In this document: one piece after another, positions 50,301 through 63,800 of the stretch
How positions within the stretch are numbered: position 1 is the first letter of the stretch
Layout: every line of letters begins with the position of its first letter
Source of the DNA: Muricea muricata
Lineage: Eukaryota; Cnidaria; Anthozoa; Malacalcyonacea; Plexauridae
Length of the DNA stretch: 64,000 bases
Assembly: GCA_963855995.1 (NCBI GenBank)
Contig: OY979727.1
Location: 5,351,001 to 5,415,000, forward strand
Reading direction: 5' to 3'
Made by a program: the position numbers and the translations under genes
Notes under the pieces: model-generated
Database searches by the model: none
Told to the model about the DNA's origin: nothing
What the model saw: the letters and a program-made list of their open reading frames with translations, nothing else

Positions 50301-52940
50301 TCGCTTTAAAAGCGCTTAAAACGCGTTTTTAATGATTGTAAGATCGTTTCTTTTCTGTCTCAAAGCAACTTGTAAGCTTCTCACTTCAACATGTTATTTT
50401 GCTCGTGACAATAGTTTAGTGCCGAAAACATGATTCCTGACTTGCTAAGTTCTCTAGTTTCAATTTAGAAAGTCCCTTTTAAGTCCGTGATTGCAATATA
50501 TCATTGCGCTCAACTCATTCAGTTTGGCCCTTAAAACATCATTTTAAGCTCCAAAACGTTGCCGTGATCGATTTAAGACGGCAGTTATTAGTTGATAATT
50601 TGAGCATGTTTTTACGCTCAAATCGCTTTAAAAGCGCTTAAAACCCGTTTTTAATGATTCTAAGATCGTTTCTGTTCTTTTTCGAGGTGGGTTGTAACCT
50701 TCTCACTTCAACATGTTATTTTGCTCTTGACGATAGTTTGAGTGACGAAAACAGGATTCCTGACTTACTAAATTCTCCAACTTCCATTTAGAAAGTCGCT
50801 TTTAGGTCCGTGATTGCAATATATCATTGCGCTCAACTCCTTCAGTTGGGCCCTGAAAAAATCATTTTAAGCTCTAAAACGTTGGCGTGATCGATTTAAG
50901 ACGGCAGTTTTTAGTAGATCATTTGAGCATGTTTTTACGCTAAAATCGCTTCAAAGCGCTTAAAACGCGTTTTTAATGCTTCTAAGATGGTTTCTTTTCT
51001 GTTTCAAAGTAAGTTGTAAGCTTCTAACTTCAACATGTTATTTTGCTCGTGACAATAATTTGAGTGCGGAAAACATGATTCCTGACTTGCTAAGTTCTCT
51101 AATTTCCATTTAGAAAGTCCCTTTTAGGTCCGTGATTGCAATATATCATTGCGCTCAACTCATTCAGTTTTGCCCTTAAAACATCATTTTAAGCTCCAAA
51201 ACGTTGCCGTGATCGATATAAAACGGCAGTTTTTACTTGATAATTTGAACATATTTTTACGCTCAAATCGCTTTAAAAGCGCTTAAAACGCGTTTTTAAT
51301 GATTCTAAGATCGTTTCTGTTCTGTTTCGAGGTGGGTTGTAAACTTCTCACTTCAACATGTTATTTTGCTCGTGACGATAATTTGAGTTCCGAAAACAGG
51401 ATTCCTGATTTGCTAAGTTCCCAACTTCCATTTAGAAAGTCCCTTTTAGGTCCGTGATTGCTATATATCATTGCGCTCAACTCATTCAGTTTGGCCCTAA
51501 AAACATCATTTTAAGCTCTAAAACAGTGGCGTGATCGATTTAAGACGGCAGTTTTTAGTTGATCATTTGAGCAAGTTTTAACGCTCAAATCGCTTCAAAG
51601 CGCTTAAAACGCGTTTTTAATGCTTCTAAGATCGTTTCTTTTCTGTTTCAAAGTAAGTTGTAAGCTTCTAACTTCAACATGTTATTTTGCTCGTGACAAT
51701 AATTTGAGTGCGGAAAACATGATTCCTGACTTGCTAAGTTCTCTAATTTCCATTTACAAAGTCCCTTTTAGGTCCGTGATTGCAATATATCATTGCGCTC
51801 AACTCATTCAGTTTTGCCCTTAAAACATCATTTTAAGCTCCAAAACGTTGCCGTGATCGATTTAAGACGGCAGTTTTTAGTTGATAATTTGAGCATGTTT
51901 TTACGCTCAAATCGCTTTAAAAGCGCTTAAAACGCGTTTTTAATGATTCTAAGCTCGTTTCTGTTCTGTTTCGAGGAGGGTTGTAAGGTTCTCACTTCAA
52001 CATGTTATTTTGCTCGTGACGATAATTTGAGTTCCGAAAACAGGATTCCTGACCTGCTAAGTTCTCCAACTTCCATTTAGAAAGTCCCTTTTAGGTCCGT
52101 GATTGCAATATATCATTGCGCTCAAATCGTTCAGTTTGGCCCTAAAAACATCATTTTAAGCTCTAAAACAGTAGCGTGATCGATTTAAGACGGCAGTTTT
52201 TAGTTGATCATTTGAGCATGTTTTTACGTTCAAATCGCTTTAAAAGCGCTTAAAACGCGTTTTTAATGATTGTAAGATCGTTTCTTTTCTGTCTCAAAGA
52301 AGGTTGTAAGCTTCTCACTTCAACATGTTATTTTGCTCATGACAATAGTTTGAGTGCCGAAAACATGATTCCTGACTTGCTAAGTTCTCTAGTTTCAATT
52401 TAGAAAGTTCCTTTTAGGTCCGTGATTGCAATATATCATTGCGCTCAACTCATTCAGTTTGGCCCTTAAAACATCATTTTAAGCTCCAAAAGGTTGCCGT
52501 GATCGATTTAAGACGGCAGTTTTTAGTTGATAATTTGAGCATGTTTTTACGCTCAAATCGCTTTAAAAGCGCTTAAAACCCGTTTTTAATGATTCTAAGA
52601 TCGTTTCTGTTCTGTTTCGAGGTGGGTTGTAAGCTTCTCACTTCAACATGTTATTTTGCTCGTGACGATAGTTTGAGTGACGAAAACAGGATTCCTGACT
52701 TACTAACTTCTCCAACTTCCATTTAGAAAGTCGCTTTTAGGTCCGTGATTGCAATATATCATTGCGCTCAACTCGTTCAGTTGGGCCCTGAAAAAATCAC
52801 TTTAAGCTCTAAAACGTTGGCGTGATCGATTTAAGACGGCAGTTTTTAGTAGATCATTTGAGCATGTTTTTACGCTAAAATCGCTTCAAAGCGCTTAAAA
52901 CGCGTTTTTAATGCTTCTAAGATCGTTTCTTTTCTGTTTC
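47323..52940 (+). repeat. Mosaic monomer block, duplicated copy
   Basis: Counterpart of 23421-29039 with the same monomer order. Differences are the unconverted stretch at 48258-48278, the one-base shortening near 48750, 'ggccctaaaaac' near 50205 and 'aagatggtttc' near 50987. After 52940 it runs on into C-class sequence without the chimeric switch present at 29040. This copy may therefore keep the older arrangement at that point. Confidence 0.85.
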
Positions 52941-54620
52941 AAAGCAAGTTGTAAGCTTGTAACTTCAACATGTTATTTTGCTCGTGACAATAATTTGAGT
53001 GCGGAAAACATGATTCCTGACTTGCTAAGTTCTCTAATTTCCATTTAGAAAGTCCCTTTTAGGTCCGTGATTGCAATATATCATTGCGCTCAACTCATTC
53101 AGTTTTGCCCTTAAAACATCATTTGAAGCTCCAAAACGTTGCCGTGATCGATTTAAGACGGCAGTTTTTAGTTGATAATTTGAGCATGTTTTTACGCTCA
53201 AATCGCTTTAAAAGCGCTTTAAACGCGTTTTTAATGATTCTAAGCTCGTTTCTGTTCTGTTTCGAGGTGGGTTGCAAGCTTCTCACTTCAACATGTTATT
53301 TTGCTCGTGACGATAATTTGAGTTCCGAAAACAGGATTCAAGACCTGCTAAGTTCTCAAACTTCCATTTAGAAAGTCCCTTTTAGGTCCGTGATTGCAAT
53401 ATATCATTGCGCTCAACTCGTTCAGTTTGGCCCTAAAAACATCATTTTAAGCTGTAAAACAGTGGCGTGATCGGATTAAGACGGCTGTTTTTAGTTGATC
53501 ATTTGAGCATGTTTTTACAATCAAATCGCTTTAAAAGCGCTCAAAACGCGTTTTTAATGATTGTAAGATCGTTTCTTTTCTGTCTCAAAGAAGGTTGTAA
53601 GCTTCTCACTTCAACATGTTATTTTGCTCATGACAATAGTTTGAGTGCCGAAAACATGATTCCTGACTTGCTAAGTTCTCTAGTTTCAATTTAGAAAGTT
53701 CCTTTTAGGTCCGTGATTGCAATATATCATTGCGCTCAACTCATTCAGTTTGGCCCTTAAAACATCATTTTAAGCTCCAAAAGGTTGCCGTGATCGATTT
53801 AAGACGGCAGTTTTTAGTTGATAATTTGAGCATGTTTTTACGCTCAAATCGCTTTAAAAGCGCTTAAAACCCGTTTTTAATGATTCTAAGATCGTTTCTG
53901 TTCTGTTTCGAGGTGGGTTGTAAGCTTCTCACTTCAACATGTTATTTTGCTCGTGACGATAGTTTGAGTGACGAAAACAGGATTCCTGACTTACTAACTT
54001 CTCCAACTTCCATTTAGAAAGTCGCTTTTAGGTCCGTGATTGCAATATATCATTGCGCTCAACTCGTTCAGTTGGGCCCTGAAAAAATCATTTTAAGCTC
54101 TAAAACGTTGGCGTGATCGATTTAAGACGGCAGTTTTTAGTAGATCATTTCAGCATGTTTTTACGCTAAAATCGCTTCAAAGCGCTTAAAACGCGTTTTT
54201 AATGCTTCTAAGATCGTTTCTTTTCTGTTTCAAAGTAAGTTGTAAGCTTGTAACTTCAACATGTTATTTTGCTCGTGACAATAATTTGAGTGCGGAAAAC
54301 ATGATTCCTGACTTGCTAAGTTCTCTAATTTCCATTTAGAAAGTCCCTTTTAGGTCCGTGATTGCAATATATCATTGCGCTCAACTCATTCAGTTTTGCC
54401 CTTAAAACATCATTTGAAGCTCCAAAACGTTGCCGTGATCGATTTAAGACGGCAGTTTTTAGTTGATAATTTGAGCATGTTTTTACGCTCAAATCGCTTT
54501 AAAAGCGCTTTAAACGCGTTTTTAATGATTCTAAGCTCGTTTCTGTTCTGTTTCGAGGTGGGTTGTAAGCTTCTCACTTCAACATGTTATTTTGCTCGTG
54601 ACGATAATTTGAGTTCCGAA
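52265..54620 (+). repeat. 4-monomer higher-order repeat (1,291 bp), about 1.8 copies
   Basis: Monomers 53144 and 54435 are 1,291 bp apart, as are the markers 'tactaacttctcc' (52701 and 53992) and 'ccaaaaggttgccg' (near 52487 and 53778). On the left the repeat starts after 'acgttcaaat' near 52234, against 'acaatcaaat' one period later. On the right it stops where 'acagtattcctgac' near 54624 meets 'acaggattcaagac' near 53333. A second unit is absent from the corresponding place in copy 1, which jumps into the 17-monomer array at 29040. Confidence 0.86.
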
Positions 54621-54739
54621 AACAGTATTCCTGACTTGCTAAGTTCTCCAACTTCCATTTAGAAAGTCCCTTTTAGGTCCGTGATTGCAATATATCATTG
54701 CGCTCAAATCGTTCAGTTTGGCCCTAAAAACATCATTTT

Positions 54740-54815
54740 AAGCTCTAAAACAGTAGCGTGATCGACTAAGACGGCAGTTTTTAGTTGATCATTTGAGCAT
54801 GTTTTTACAATCAAA
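54740..54815 (+). other. Chimeric junction at start of the 19.4-kb duplication
   Basis: The left part has 'cagtagcgtg', as in the mosaic-block monomers. The right part, from 'acaatcaaatcgc' near 54808, follows 35434 onward at offset 19,374. In between, the usual 'gatcgatttaagac' is shortened to 'gatcgactaagac' near 54764, one base shorter than any other monomer start I saw. This may be a scar at or near the exchange point. Confidence 0.75.
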
Positions 54816-57800
54816 TCGCTTTAAAAGCGCTCAAAACGCGTTTTTAATGATTGTAAGATCGTTTCTTTTCTGTCTCAAAGAAGGTTGTAAGCTTCTCACT
54901 TCAACATGTTATTTTGCTCATGACAATAATTTGAGTGCCGAAAACATGATTCCTGACTTGCTAAGTTCTTTAACTTCCATTTAGAAAGTCCCTTTTAGGT
55001 CCGTGATTGCTATATATCATTGCGCTCAACTCGTTCAGTTTGGCCCTAAAAACATCATTTTAAGCTCTAAAACAGTGGCGTGATCGATTTAACAAGGCAG
55101 TTTTTAGTTGATCATTTGAGCTTCTTTTTACGCTCAAATCGCTTTAAAAGCGCTTAAAACGCGTTTTTAATGATTGTAAGATCGTTTCTTTTCTGTGTCA
55201 AAGCAAGTTGTAAGCTTCTCACTTCAACATGTTATTTTGCTCGTGACAATAGTTTGAGTGCGGAAAACATGATTCCTGACTTGCTAAGTTATTCTAATTT
55301 CCATTTAGATAGTCCCTTTTAGGTCCGTGATTGCAATATATCATTGCGCTGAACTCGTTCAGTATTGCTCTAAAAACATCATTTTAAGCTCTAAAACAGT
55401 GGCGTGATCGATTTAGGACGGCAGTTTTTAGTTGATCATTTCAGCATGTTTTTACGCTCAAATCGCTTCAAAAGCGCTTAAAACGCGTTTTTAATAATTG
55501 TACGATCGTTTCTTTTCTGTCTCAAAGCAAGTTGCAAGCTTCTCACTTCAACATGTTATTTTGCTCATGACAATAGTTTGAGTGCCGAAAACGTGATTTC
55601 TGACTTGCTAAGTTCTCTACTTTCAATTTAGAAAGTCCCTTTTAGGTCTGTGATTGCAATATATCATTGCGCTCAACTCATTCAGTTTGGCCCTGAAAAC
55701 ATCATTTTAAGCTCCAAAACGTTGCCGTGATCGATTTAAGACGCCAGTTTTTAGTTGATAATTTGAGCATGTTTTTACGCTCAAATCGCTTTAAAAGCGC
55801 TTAAAACGCGTTTTTAATGATTCTAAGATCGTTTCTGTTCTGTTTCGAGGTGGGTTGTAAGCTTCTCACTTCAACATGTTATTTTGCTCGTGACGATAAT
55901 TTGAGTTCCGAAAACAGGATTCCTGACTTGCTAAGTTCTCTAACTTCCATTTAGAAAGTCCCTTTTAGGTCCGTGATTGCAATATATCATTGCGCTCAAC
56001 TCGTTCAGTTTGGCCGTAAAAACATCATTTTAAGCTCTAAAACAGTGGCGTGATCGATTTAAGACGGCAGTTTTTAGTTGATCATTTGAGCATGTTTTTA
56101 CGCTCAAATCGCTTTAAAACCGCTTAAAACGCGTTTTTAATGATTCTAAGATCGTTTCTGTTCTGTTTCGAGGTGGGTTGTAAGCTTCTCACTACAACAT
56201 GTTATTTTGCTCGTGACGGTAATTTGAGTGCCGAAAACATGATTCCTGACTTGCTAAGTTCTCTACTTTCAATTTAGAAAGTCCCTTTTAGGTCTGTGAT
56301 TGCAATATATCATTGCGCTCAACTCGTTCAGTTTGGCCCTGAAAACATCATTTTAAGCTCCAAAACGTTGCCGTGATCGATTTAAGACGGCAGTTTTTAG
56401 TTGATCATTTGAGCTTGTTTTTACGCTCAAATCGCTTTAAAAGCGTTAAAAACGCGTTTTTAATGATTGTAAAATCGTTTCTTTTCTGTCTCAAAGCAAG
56501 TTGTAAGCTTCTCACTTCAACATGTTATTTTGGTCGTGACAATAGTTTGAGTGCCGAAAACATGATTCCTGACTTGCTAAGTTCTCTACTTTCAATTTAG
56601 AAAGTCTCTTTTAGGTCCGTGATTGCAATATATCATTGCGCTCAACTCATTCAGTTTGGCCCTTAAAACATCATTTTAAGCTCCAAAACGTTGCCGTGAT
56701 CGATTTAAGACGGCAGTTTTTAGTTGATAATTTGAGCATGTTTTTACGCTCAAATCGCTTTAAAAGCGCTTAAAACCCGTTTTTAATGATTCTAAGATCG
56801 TTTCTGTTCTGTTTCGAGGTGGGTTGTAAGCTTCTCACTTCAACATGCTATTTTGCTCGTGACGATAATTTGAGTTCCGAAAACAGGATTCCTTACTTGC
56901 TAAGTTCTCCAACTTCCATTTAGAAAGTCCCTTTTAGGTCCGTGATTGCAATATATCATTGCGCTCAACTCGTTCAGTTTGGCCCTAAAAACATCATTTT
57001 AAGCTCTAAAACAGTGGCGTGATCGATTTAAGACGGCAGTTTTTAGTTGATCATTTGAGCATGTTTTTACGCTCAAATCGCTTTAAAAGCGCTTAAAACG
57101 CGTTTTTAATGATTGTAAGATCGTTTCTTTTCTGTCTCAAAGCAAGTTGTAAGCTTCTCACTTCAACATGTTATTTTGCTCGTGACAATAGTTTGAGTGC
57201 GGAAAACATGATTCCTGACTTGCTAAGTTCTATAATTTCCATTTAGAAAGTCCCTTTTAGGTCCGTGATTGCAATATATCATTGCGCTCAACTCATTCAG
57301 GTTGGCCCTGAAAACATCATTTTAAGCTCTAAAACGTTGCCGTGATCGATTTAAGACGGCAGTTTTTAATTAATAATTTGAGCATGTTTTTACGCTCAAA
57401 TCGCTTTTAAAGCGCTTAAAACGCGTTTTTAATGATTCTAAGCTCGTTTCTGTTCTGTTTCGAGGTGGGTTGTAAGCTTCTCACTTCAACATGTTATTTT
57501 GCTCGTGACGATAATTTGAGTTCCGTAAGCAGGATTCAAGACTTGCTAAGTTCTCAAACTTCCATTTAGAAAGTCCCTTTTAGGTCCGTGATTGCAATAT
57601 ATCATTGCGCTCAACTCGTTCAGTTTGGCCCTAAAAACATCATTTTAAGCTGTAAAACAGTGGCGTGATCGGATTAAGACGGCTGTTTTTAGTTGATCAT
57701 TTGAGCATGTTTTTACAATCAAATCGCTTTAAAAGCGCTCAAAACGCGTTTTTAATGATTGTAAGATCGTTTCTTTTCTGTCTCAAAGCAAGTTGTAAGC

Positions 57801-60800
57801 TTCTCACTTCAACATGTTATTTTGCTCGTGACAATAGTTTGAGTGCGGAAAACATGATTCCTTACTTGCTAAGTTCTATAATTTCCATTTAGAAAGTCCC
57901 TTTTAGGTCCGTGATTGCAATATATCATTGCGCTCAACTCATTCAGGTTGGCCCTGAAAACATCATTTTAAGCTCTAAAACGTTGCCGTGATCGATTTAA
58001 GACGGCAGTTTTTAATTAATAATTTGAGCATGCTTTTACGCTCAAATCGCTTTTAAAGCGCTTAAAACGCGTTTTTAATGATTCTAAGCTCGTTTCTGTT
58101 CTGTTTCGAGGTGGGTTGTAAGCTTCTCACTTCAACATGTTATTTTGCTCGTGACGATAATTTGAGTTCCGAAAACAGGATTCAAGACTTGCTAAGTTCT
58201 CAAACTTCCATTTAGAAAGTCCCTTTTAGGTCCGTGATTGCAATATATCATTGCGCTCAACTCGTTCAGTTTGGCCCTAAAAAAATCATTTTAAGCTGTA
58301 AAACAGTGGCGTGATCGGATTAAGACGGCTGTTTTTAGTTGATCATTTGAGTATGTTTTTACAATCAAATCGCTTTAAAAGCGCTCAAAACGCGTTTTTA
58401 ATGATTGTAAGATCGTTTCTTTTCTGTCTCAAAGAAGGTTGTAAGCTTCTCACTTCAACATGTTATTTTGCTCATGACAATAATTTGAGTGCCGAAAACA
58501 TGATTCCTGACTTGCTAAGTTCTTTAACTTCCATTTAGAAAGTCCCTTTTAGGTCCGTGATTGCTATATATCATTGCGCTCAACTCGTTCAGTTTGGCCC
58601 TAAAAACATCATTTTAAGCTCTAAAACAGTGGCGTGATCGATTTAACAAGGCAGTTTTTAGTTGATCATTTGAGCTTCTTTTTACGCTCAAATCGCTTTA
58701 AAAGCGCTTAAAACGCGTTTTTAATGATTGTAAGATCGTTTCTTTTCTGTGTCAAAGCAAGTTGTAAGCTTCTCACTTCAACATGTTATTTTGCTCGTGA
58801 CAATAGTTTGAGTGCGGAAAACATGATTCCTGACTTGCTAAGTTATTCTAATTTCCATTTAGATAGTCCCTTTTAGGTCCGTGATTGCAATATATCATTG
58901 CGCTGAACTCGTTCAGTATTGCTCTAAAAACATCATTTTAAGCTCTAAAACAGTGGCGTGATCGATTTAGGACGGCAGTTTTTAGTTGATCATTTCAGCA
59001 TGTTTTTACGCTCAAATCGCTTCAAAAGCGCTTAAAACGCGTTTTTAATAATTGTACGATCGTTTCTTTTCTGTCTCAAAGCAAGTTGCAAGCTTCTCAC
59101 TTCAACATGTTATTTTGCTCATGACAATAGTTTGAGTGCCGAAAACGTGATTCCTGACTTGCTAAGTTCTCTACTTTCAATTTAGAAAGTCCCTTTTAGG
59201 TCTGTGATTGCAATATATCATTGCGCTCAACTCATTCAGTTTGGCCCTGAAAACATCATTTTAAGCTCCAAAACGTTGCCGTGATCGATTTAAGACGCCA
59301 GTTTTTAGTTGATAATTTGAGCATGTTTTTACGCTCAAATCGCTTTAAAAGCGCTTAAAACGCGTTTTTAATGATTCTAAGATCGTTTCTGTTCTGTTTC
59401 GAGGTGGGTTGTAAGCTTCTCACTTCAACATGTTATTTTGCTCGTGACGATAATTTGAGTTCCGAAAACAGGATTCCTGACTTGCTAAGTTCTCTAACTT
59501 CCATTTAGAAAGTCCCTTTTAGGTCCGTGATTGCAATATATCATTGCGCTCAACTCGTTCAGTTTGGCCGTAAAAACATCATTTTAAGCTCTAAAACAGT
59601 GGCGTGATCGATTTAAGACGGCAGTTTTTAGTTGATCATTTGAGCATGTTTTTACGCTCAAATCGCTTTAAAACCGCTTAAAACGCGTTTTTAATGATTC
59701 TAAGATCGTTTCTGTTCTGTTTCGAGGTGGGTTGTAAGCTTCTCACTACAACATGTTATTTTGCTCGTGACGGTAATTTGAGTGCCGAAAACATGATTCC
59801 TGACTTGCTAAGTTCTCTACTTTCAATTTAGAAAGTCCCTTTTAGGTCCGTGATTGCAATATATCATTGCGCTCAACTCATTCAGTTTGGCCCTTAAAAC
59901 ATCATTTTAAGCTCCAAAACGTTGCCGTGATCGATTTAAGACGGCAGTTTTTAGTTGATAATTTGAGCATGTTTTTACGCTCAAATCTCTTCAAAAGCGC
60001 TTAAAACCCGTTTTTAATGATTCTAAGATCGTTTCTGTTTTTTTTCGAAATGGGTTGTAAGCTTCTCACTTCAACATGTTATTTTGGTCGTGACGATAAT
60101 TTGAGTTCCGAAAACAGGATTCCTTACTTGCTAAGTTCTCCAACTTCCATTTAGAAAGTCCCTTTTAGGTCCGTGATTGCAATATATCATTGCGCTCAAC
60201 TCATTCAGGTTGGCCCTGAAAACATCATTTTAAGCTCTAAAACGTTGCCGTGATCGATTTAAGACGGCAGTTTTTAATTAATAATTTGAGCATGTTTTTA
60301 CGCTCAAATCGCTTTTAAAGCGCTTAAAACGCGTTTTTAATGATTCTAAGCTCGTTTCTGTTCTGTTTCGAGGTGGGTTGTAAGCTTCTCACTTCAACAT
60401 GTTATTTTGCTTGTGACGATAATTTGAGTTCCGTAAACAGGATTCAAGACTTGCTAAGTTCTCAAACTTCCATTTAGAAAGTCCCTTTTAGGTCCGTGAT
60501 TGCAATATATCATTGCGCTCAACTCGTTCAGTTTGGCCCTAAAAACATCATTTTAAGCTGTAAAACAGTGGCGTGATCGGATTAAGACGGCTGTTTTTAG
60601 TTGATCATTTGAGCATGTTTTTACGCTCAAATCGCTTTAAAAGCGTTTAAAACCCGTTTTTAATGATTCTAAGATCGTTTCTGTTCTATTTCGAGGTGGG
60701 TTGTAAGCTTCTCACTTCAACATGTTATTTTGCTCGTGACGATAGTTTGAGTGACGAAAACAGGATTCCTGACTTACTAAGTTCTCCAACTTCCATTTAG

Positions 60801-63800
60801 AAAGTCGCTTTTAGGTCCGTGATTGCACAATATATCATTGCGCTCAACTCGTTCAGTTGGGCCCTGAAAAAATCATTTTAAGCTCTAAAACGTTGGCCTG
60901 ATCGATTTAAGACGGCAGTTTTTAGTAGATCATTTGAGAATGTTTTTACGCTAAAATTGCTTCAAAGCGCTTAAAACGCGTTTTTAATGCTTCTAAGATC
61001 GTTTCTTTTCTGTTTCAAAGTAAGTTGTAAGCTTCTAACTTCAACATGTTATTTTGCTCGTGACAATAATTTGAGTTCCGAAAACAGGATTCCTGACTTG
61101 CTAAGTTCTCTAACTTCGATTTAGAAAGTCCCTTTTAGGTCCGTGATTGCAATATATCATTGCGCTCAACTCGTTCAGTTTGGCCCTAAAAACATCATTT
61201 TAAGCTCTAAAACAGTTGCGTGATCGATTTAAGACGGCAGTTTTTAGTTGATCATTTGAGCTGGTTTTTACGCTCAAATCGCTTTAAAAGCACTTAAAAC
61301 GCGTTTTTAATGATTGTAAGATCGTTTCTTTTCTGTGTCAAAGCAAGTTGTAAGCTTCTCACTTCAACATGGTATTTTGCTCGTGACAATAGTTTGAGTG
61401 CGGAAAACATGATTCCTGACTTGCTAAGTTATTCTAATTTCCATTTAGATAGTCCCTTTTAGGTCCGTGATTGCAATATATCATTGCGCTGAACTCGTTC
61501 AGTATTGCTCTAAAAACATCATTTTAAGCTCTAAAACAGTGGCGTGATCGATTTAAGACGGCAGTTTTTAGTTGATCATTTCAGCATGTTTTTACGCTCA
61601 AATCGCTTCAAAAGCGCTTAAAACGCGTTTTTAATAATTGTAAGATCGTTTCTTTTCTGTCTCAAAGCAAGTTGCAAGCTTCTCACTTCAACATGTTATT
61701 TTGCTCATGACAATAGTTTGAGTGCCGAAAACATGATTCCTGACTTGCTAAGTTCTCTACTTTCAATTTAGAAAGTCCCTTTTAGGTCTGTGATTGCAAT
61801 ATATCATTGCGCTCAACTCGTTCAGTTTGGCCCTGAAAACATCATTTTAAGCTCCAAAACGTTGCCGTGATCGATTTAAGACGGCAGTTTTTAGTTGATC
61901 ATTTGAGCTTGTTTTTACGCTCAAATCGCTTTAAAAGCGTTAAAAACGCGTTTTTAATGATTGTAAAATCGTTTCTTTTCTGTCTCAAAGCAAGTTGTAA
62001 GCTTCTCACTTCAACATGTTATTTTGGTCGTGACAATAGTTTGAGTGCCGAAAACATGATTCCTGACTTGCTAAGTTCTCTACTTTCAATTTAGAAAGTC
62101 TCTTTTAGGTCCGTGATTGCAATATATCATTGCGCTCAACTCATTCAGTTTGGCCCTTAAAACATCATTTTAAGCTCCAAAACGTTGCCGTGATCGATTT
62201 AAGACGGCAGTTTTTAGTTGATAATTTGAGCATGTTTTTACGCTCAAATCGCTTTAAAAGCGCTTAAAACCCGTTTTTAATGATTCTAAGATCGTTTCTG
62301 TTCTGTTTCGAGGTGGGTTGTAAGCTTCTCACTTCAACATGTTATTTTGCTCTTGACGATAGTTTGAGTGACGAAAACAAGATTCCTGACTTACTAAGTT
62401 CTCCAACTTCCATTTAGAAAGTCCCTTTTAGGTCCGTGATTGCAATATATCATTGCGCTCAACTCGTTCAGTTGGGCCCTGAAAAAATCATTTTAAGCTC
62501 TAAAACGTTGGTGTGATCGATTTAAGACGGCAGTTTTTAGTAGATCATTTCAGCATTTTTTTACGCTAAAATCGCTTCAGAGCGCTTAAAACGCGTTTTT
62601 AATGTTTCTAAGATCGTTTCTTTTCTGTTTCAAAGAAAGTTGTAAGCTTCTAACTTCAACATGTTATTTTGCTCGTGACAATAATTTGAGTGCGGAAAAC
62701 ATGATTCCTGACTTGCTAAGTTCTCTAATTTCCATTTAGAAAGTCCCTTTTAGGTCCGTGATTTCAATATACTATTGCGCTCAACTCATTCAGTTTGGCC
62801 CTTAAATTATCATTTTAAGCTCCAAAACGTTGGCGTGATTGATTTAAGGCGGCAGTTTTTAGTTGATCATTTGAGCATGTTTTTACGCTCAAACCGCTTC
62901 AAAAGCGCTTAAAACGCGTTTTTAATGCTTCTAAGATCGTTTCTTTTCTGTTTCAAAGTAAGTTGTAAGCTTCTAACTTCAACATGTTATTTTGCTCGTG
63001 ACAATAATTTGAGTTCCGAAAACAGGATTCCTGACTTGCTAAGTTCTCTAACTTCGATTTAGAAAGTCCCTTTTAGGTCCGTGATTGCAATATATCATTG
63101 CGCTCAACTCGTTCAGTTTGGCCCTAAAAACATCATTTTAAGCTCTAAAACAGTTGCGTGATCGATTTAAGACGGCAGTTTTTAGTTGATCATTTGAGCT
63201 GGTTTTTACGCTCAAATCGCTTTAAAAGCACTTAAAACGCGTTTTTAATGATTGTAAGATCGTTTCTTTTCTGTGTCAAAGCAAGTTGTAAGCTTCTCAC
63301 TTCAACATGGTATTTTGCTCGTGACAATAGTTTGAGTGCGGAAAACATGATTCCTGACTTGCTAAGTTATTCTAATTTGCATTTAGATAGTCCCTTTTAG
63401 GTCCGTGATTGCAATATATCATTGCGCTGAACTCGTTCAGTATTGCTCTAAAAACATCATTTTAAGCTCTAAAACAGTGGCGTGATCGATTTAAGACGGC
63501 AGTTTTTAGTTGATCATTTCAGCATGTTTTTACGCTCAAATCGCTTCAAAAGCGCTTAAAACGCGTTTTTAATAATTGTAAGATCGTTTCTTTTCTGTCT
63601 CAAAGCAAGTTGCAAGCTTCTCACTTCAACATGTTATTTTGCTCATGACAATAGTTTGAGTGCCGAAAACATGATTCCTGACTTGCTAAGTTCTCTACTT
63701 TCAATTTAGAAAGTCCCTTTTAGGTCTGTGATTGCAATATATCATTGCGCTCAACTCGTTCAGTTTGGCCCTGAAAACATCATTTTAAGCTCCAAAACGT

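Larger units (their letters stand above)
36892..52940 (+). repeat. 16-kb duplicated segment, copy 2
   Basis: This copy starts where a tandem duplication of 12990-36891 would place it, and it matches for 16 kb. It then diverges at 52941, with 'aaagcaagttg' here against 'gaggtgggttg' in copy 1. Subunits are the 17-monomer material to about 42960, the 6-monomer HOR at about 41597-45489, the dimers at about 45847-47322 and the mosaic at 47323-52940. Private bases include 'aatcgcgttaaaagcg' near 44490, 'ctcaaaaaagttg' near 48746 and 'aagatggtttc' near 50987. Confidence 0.92.
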
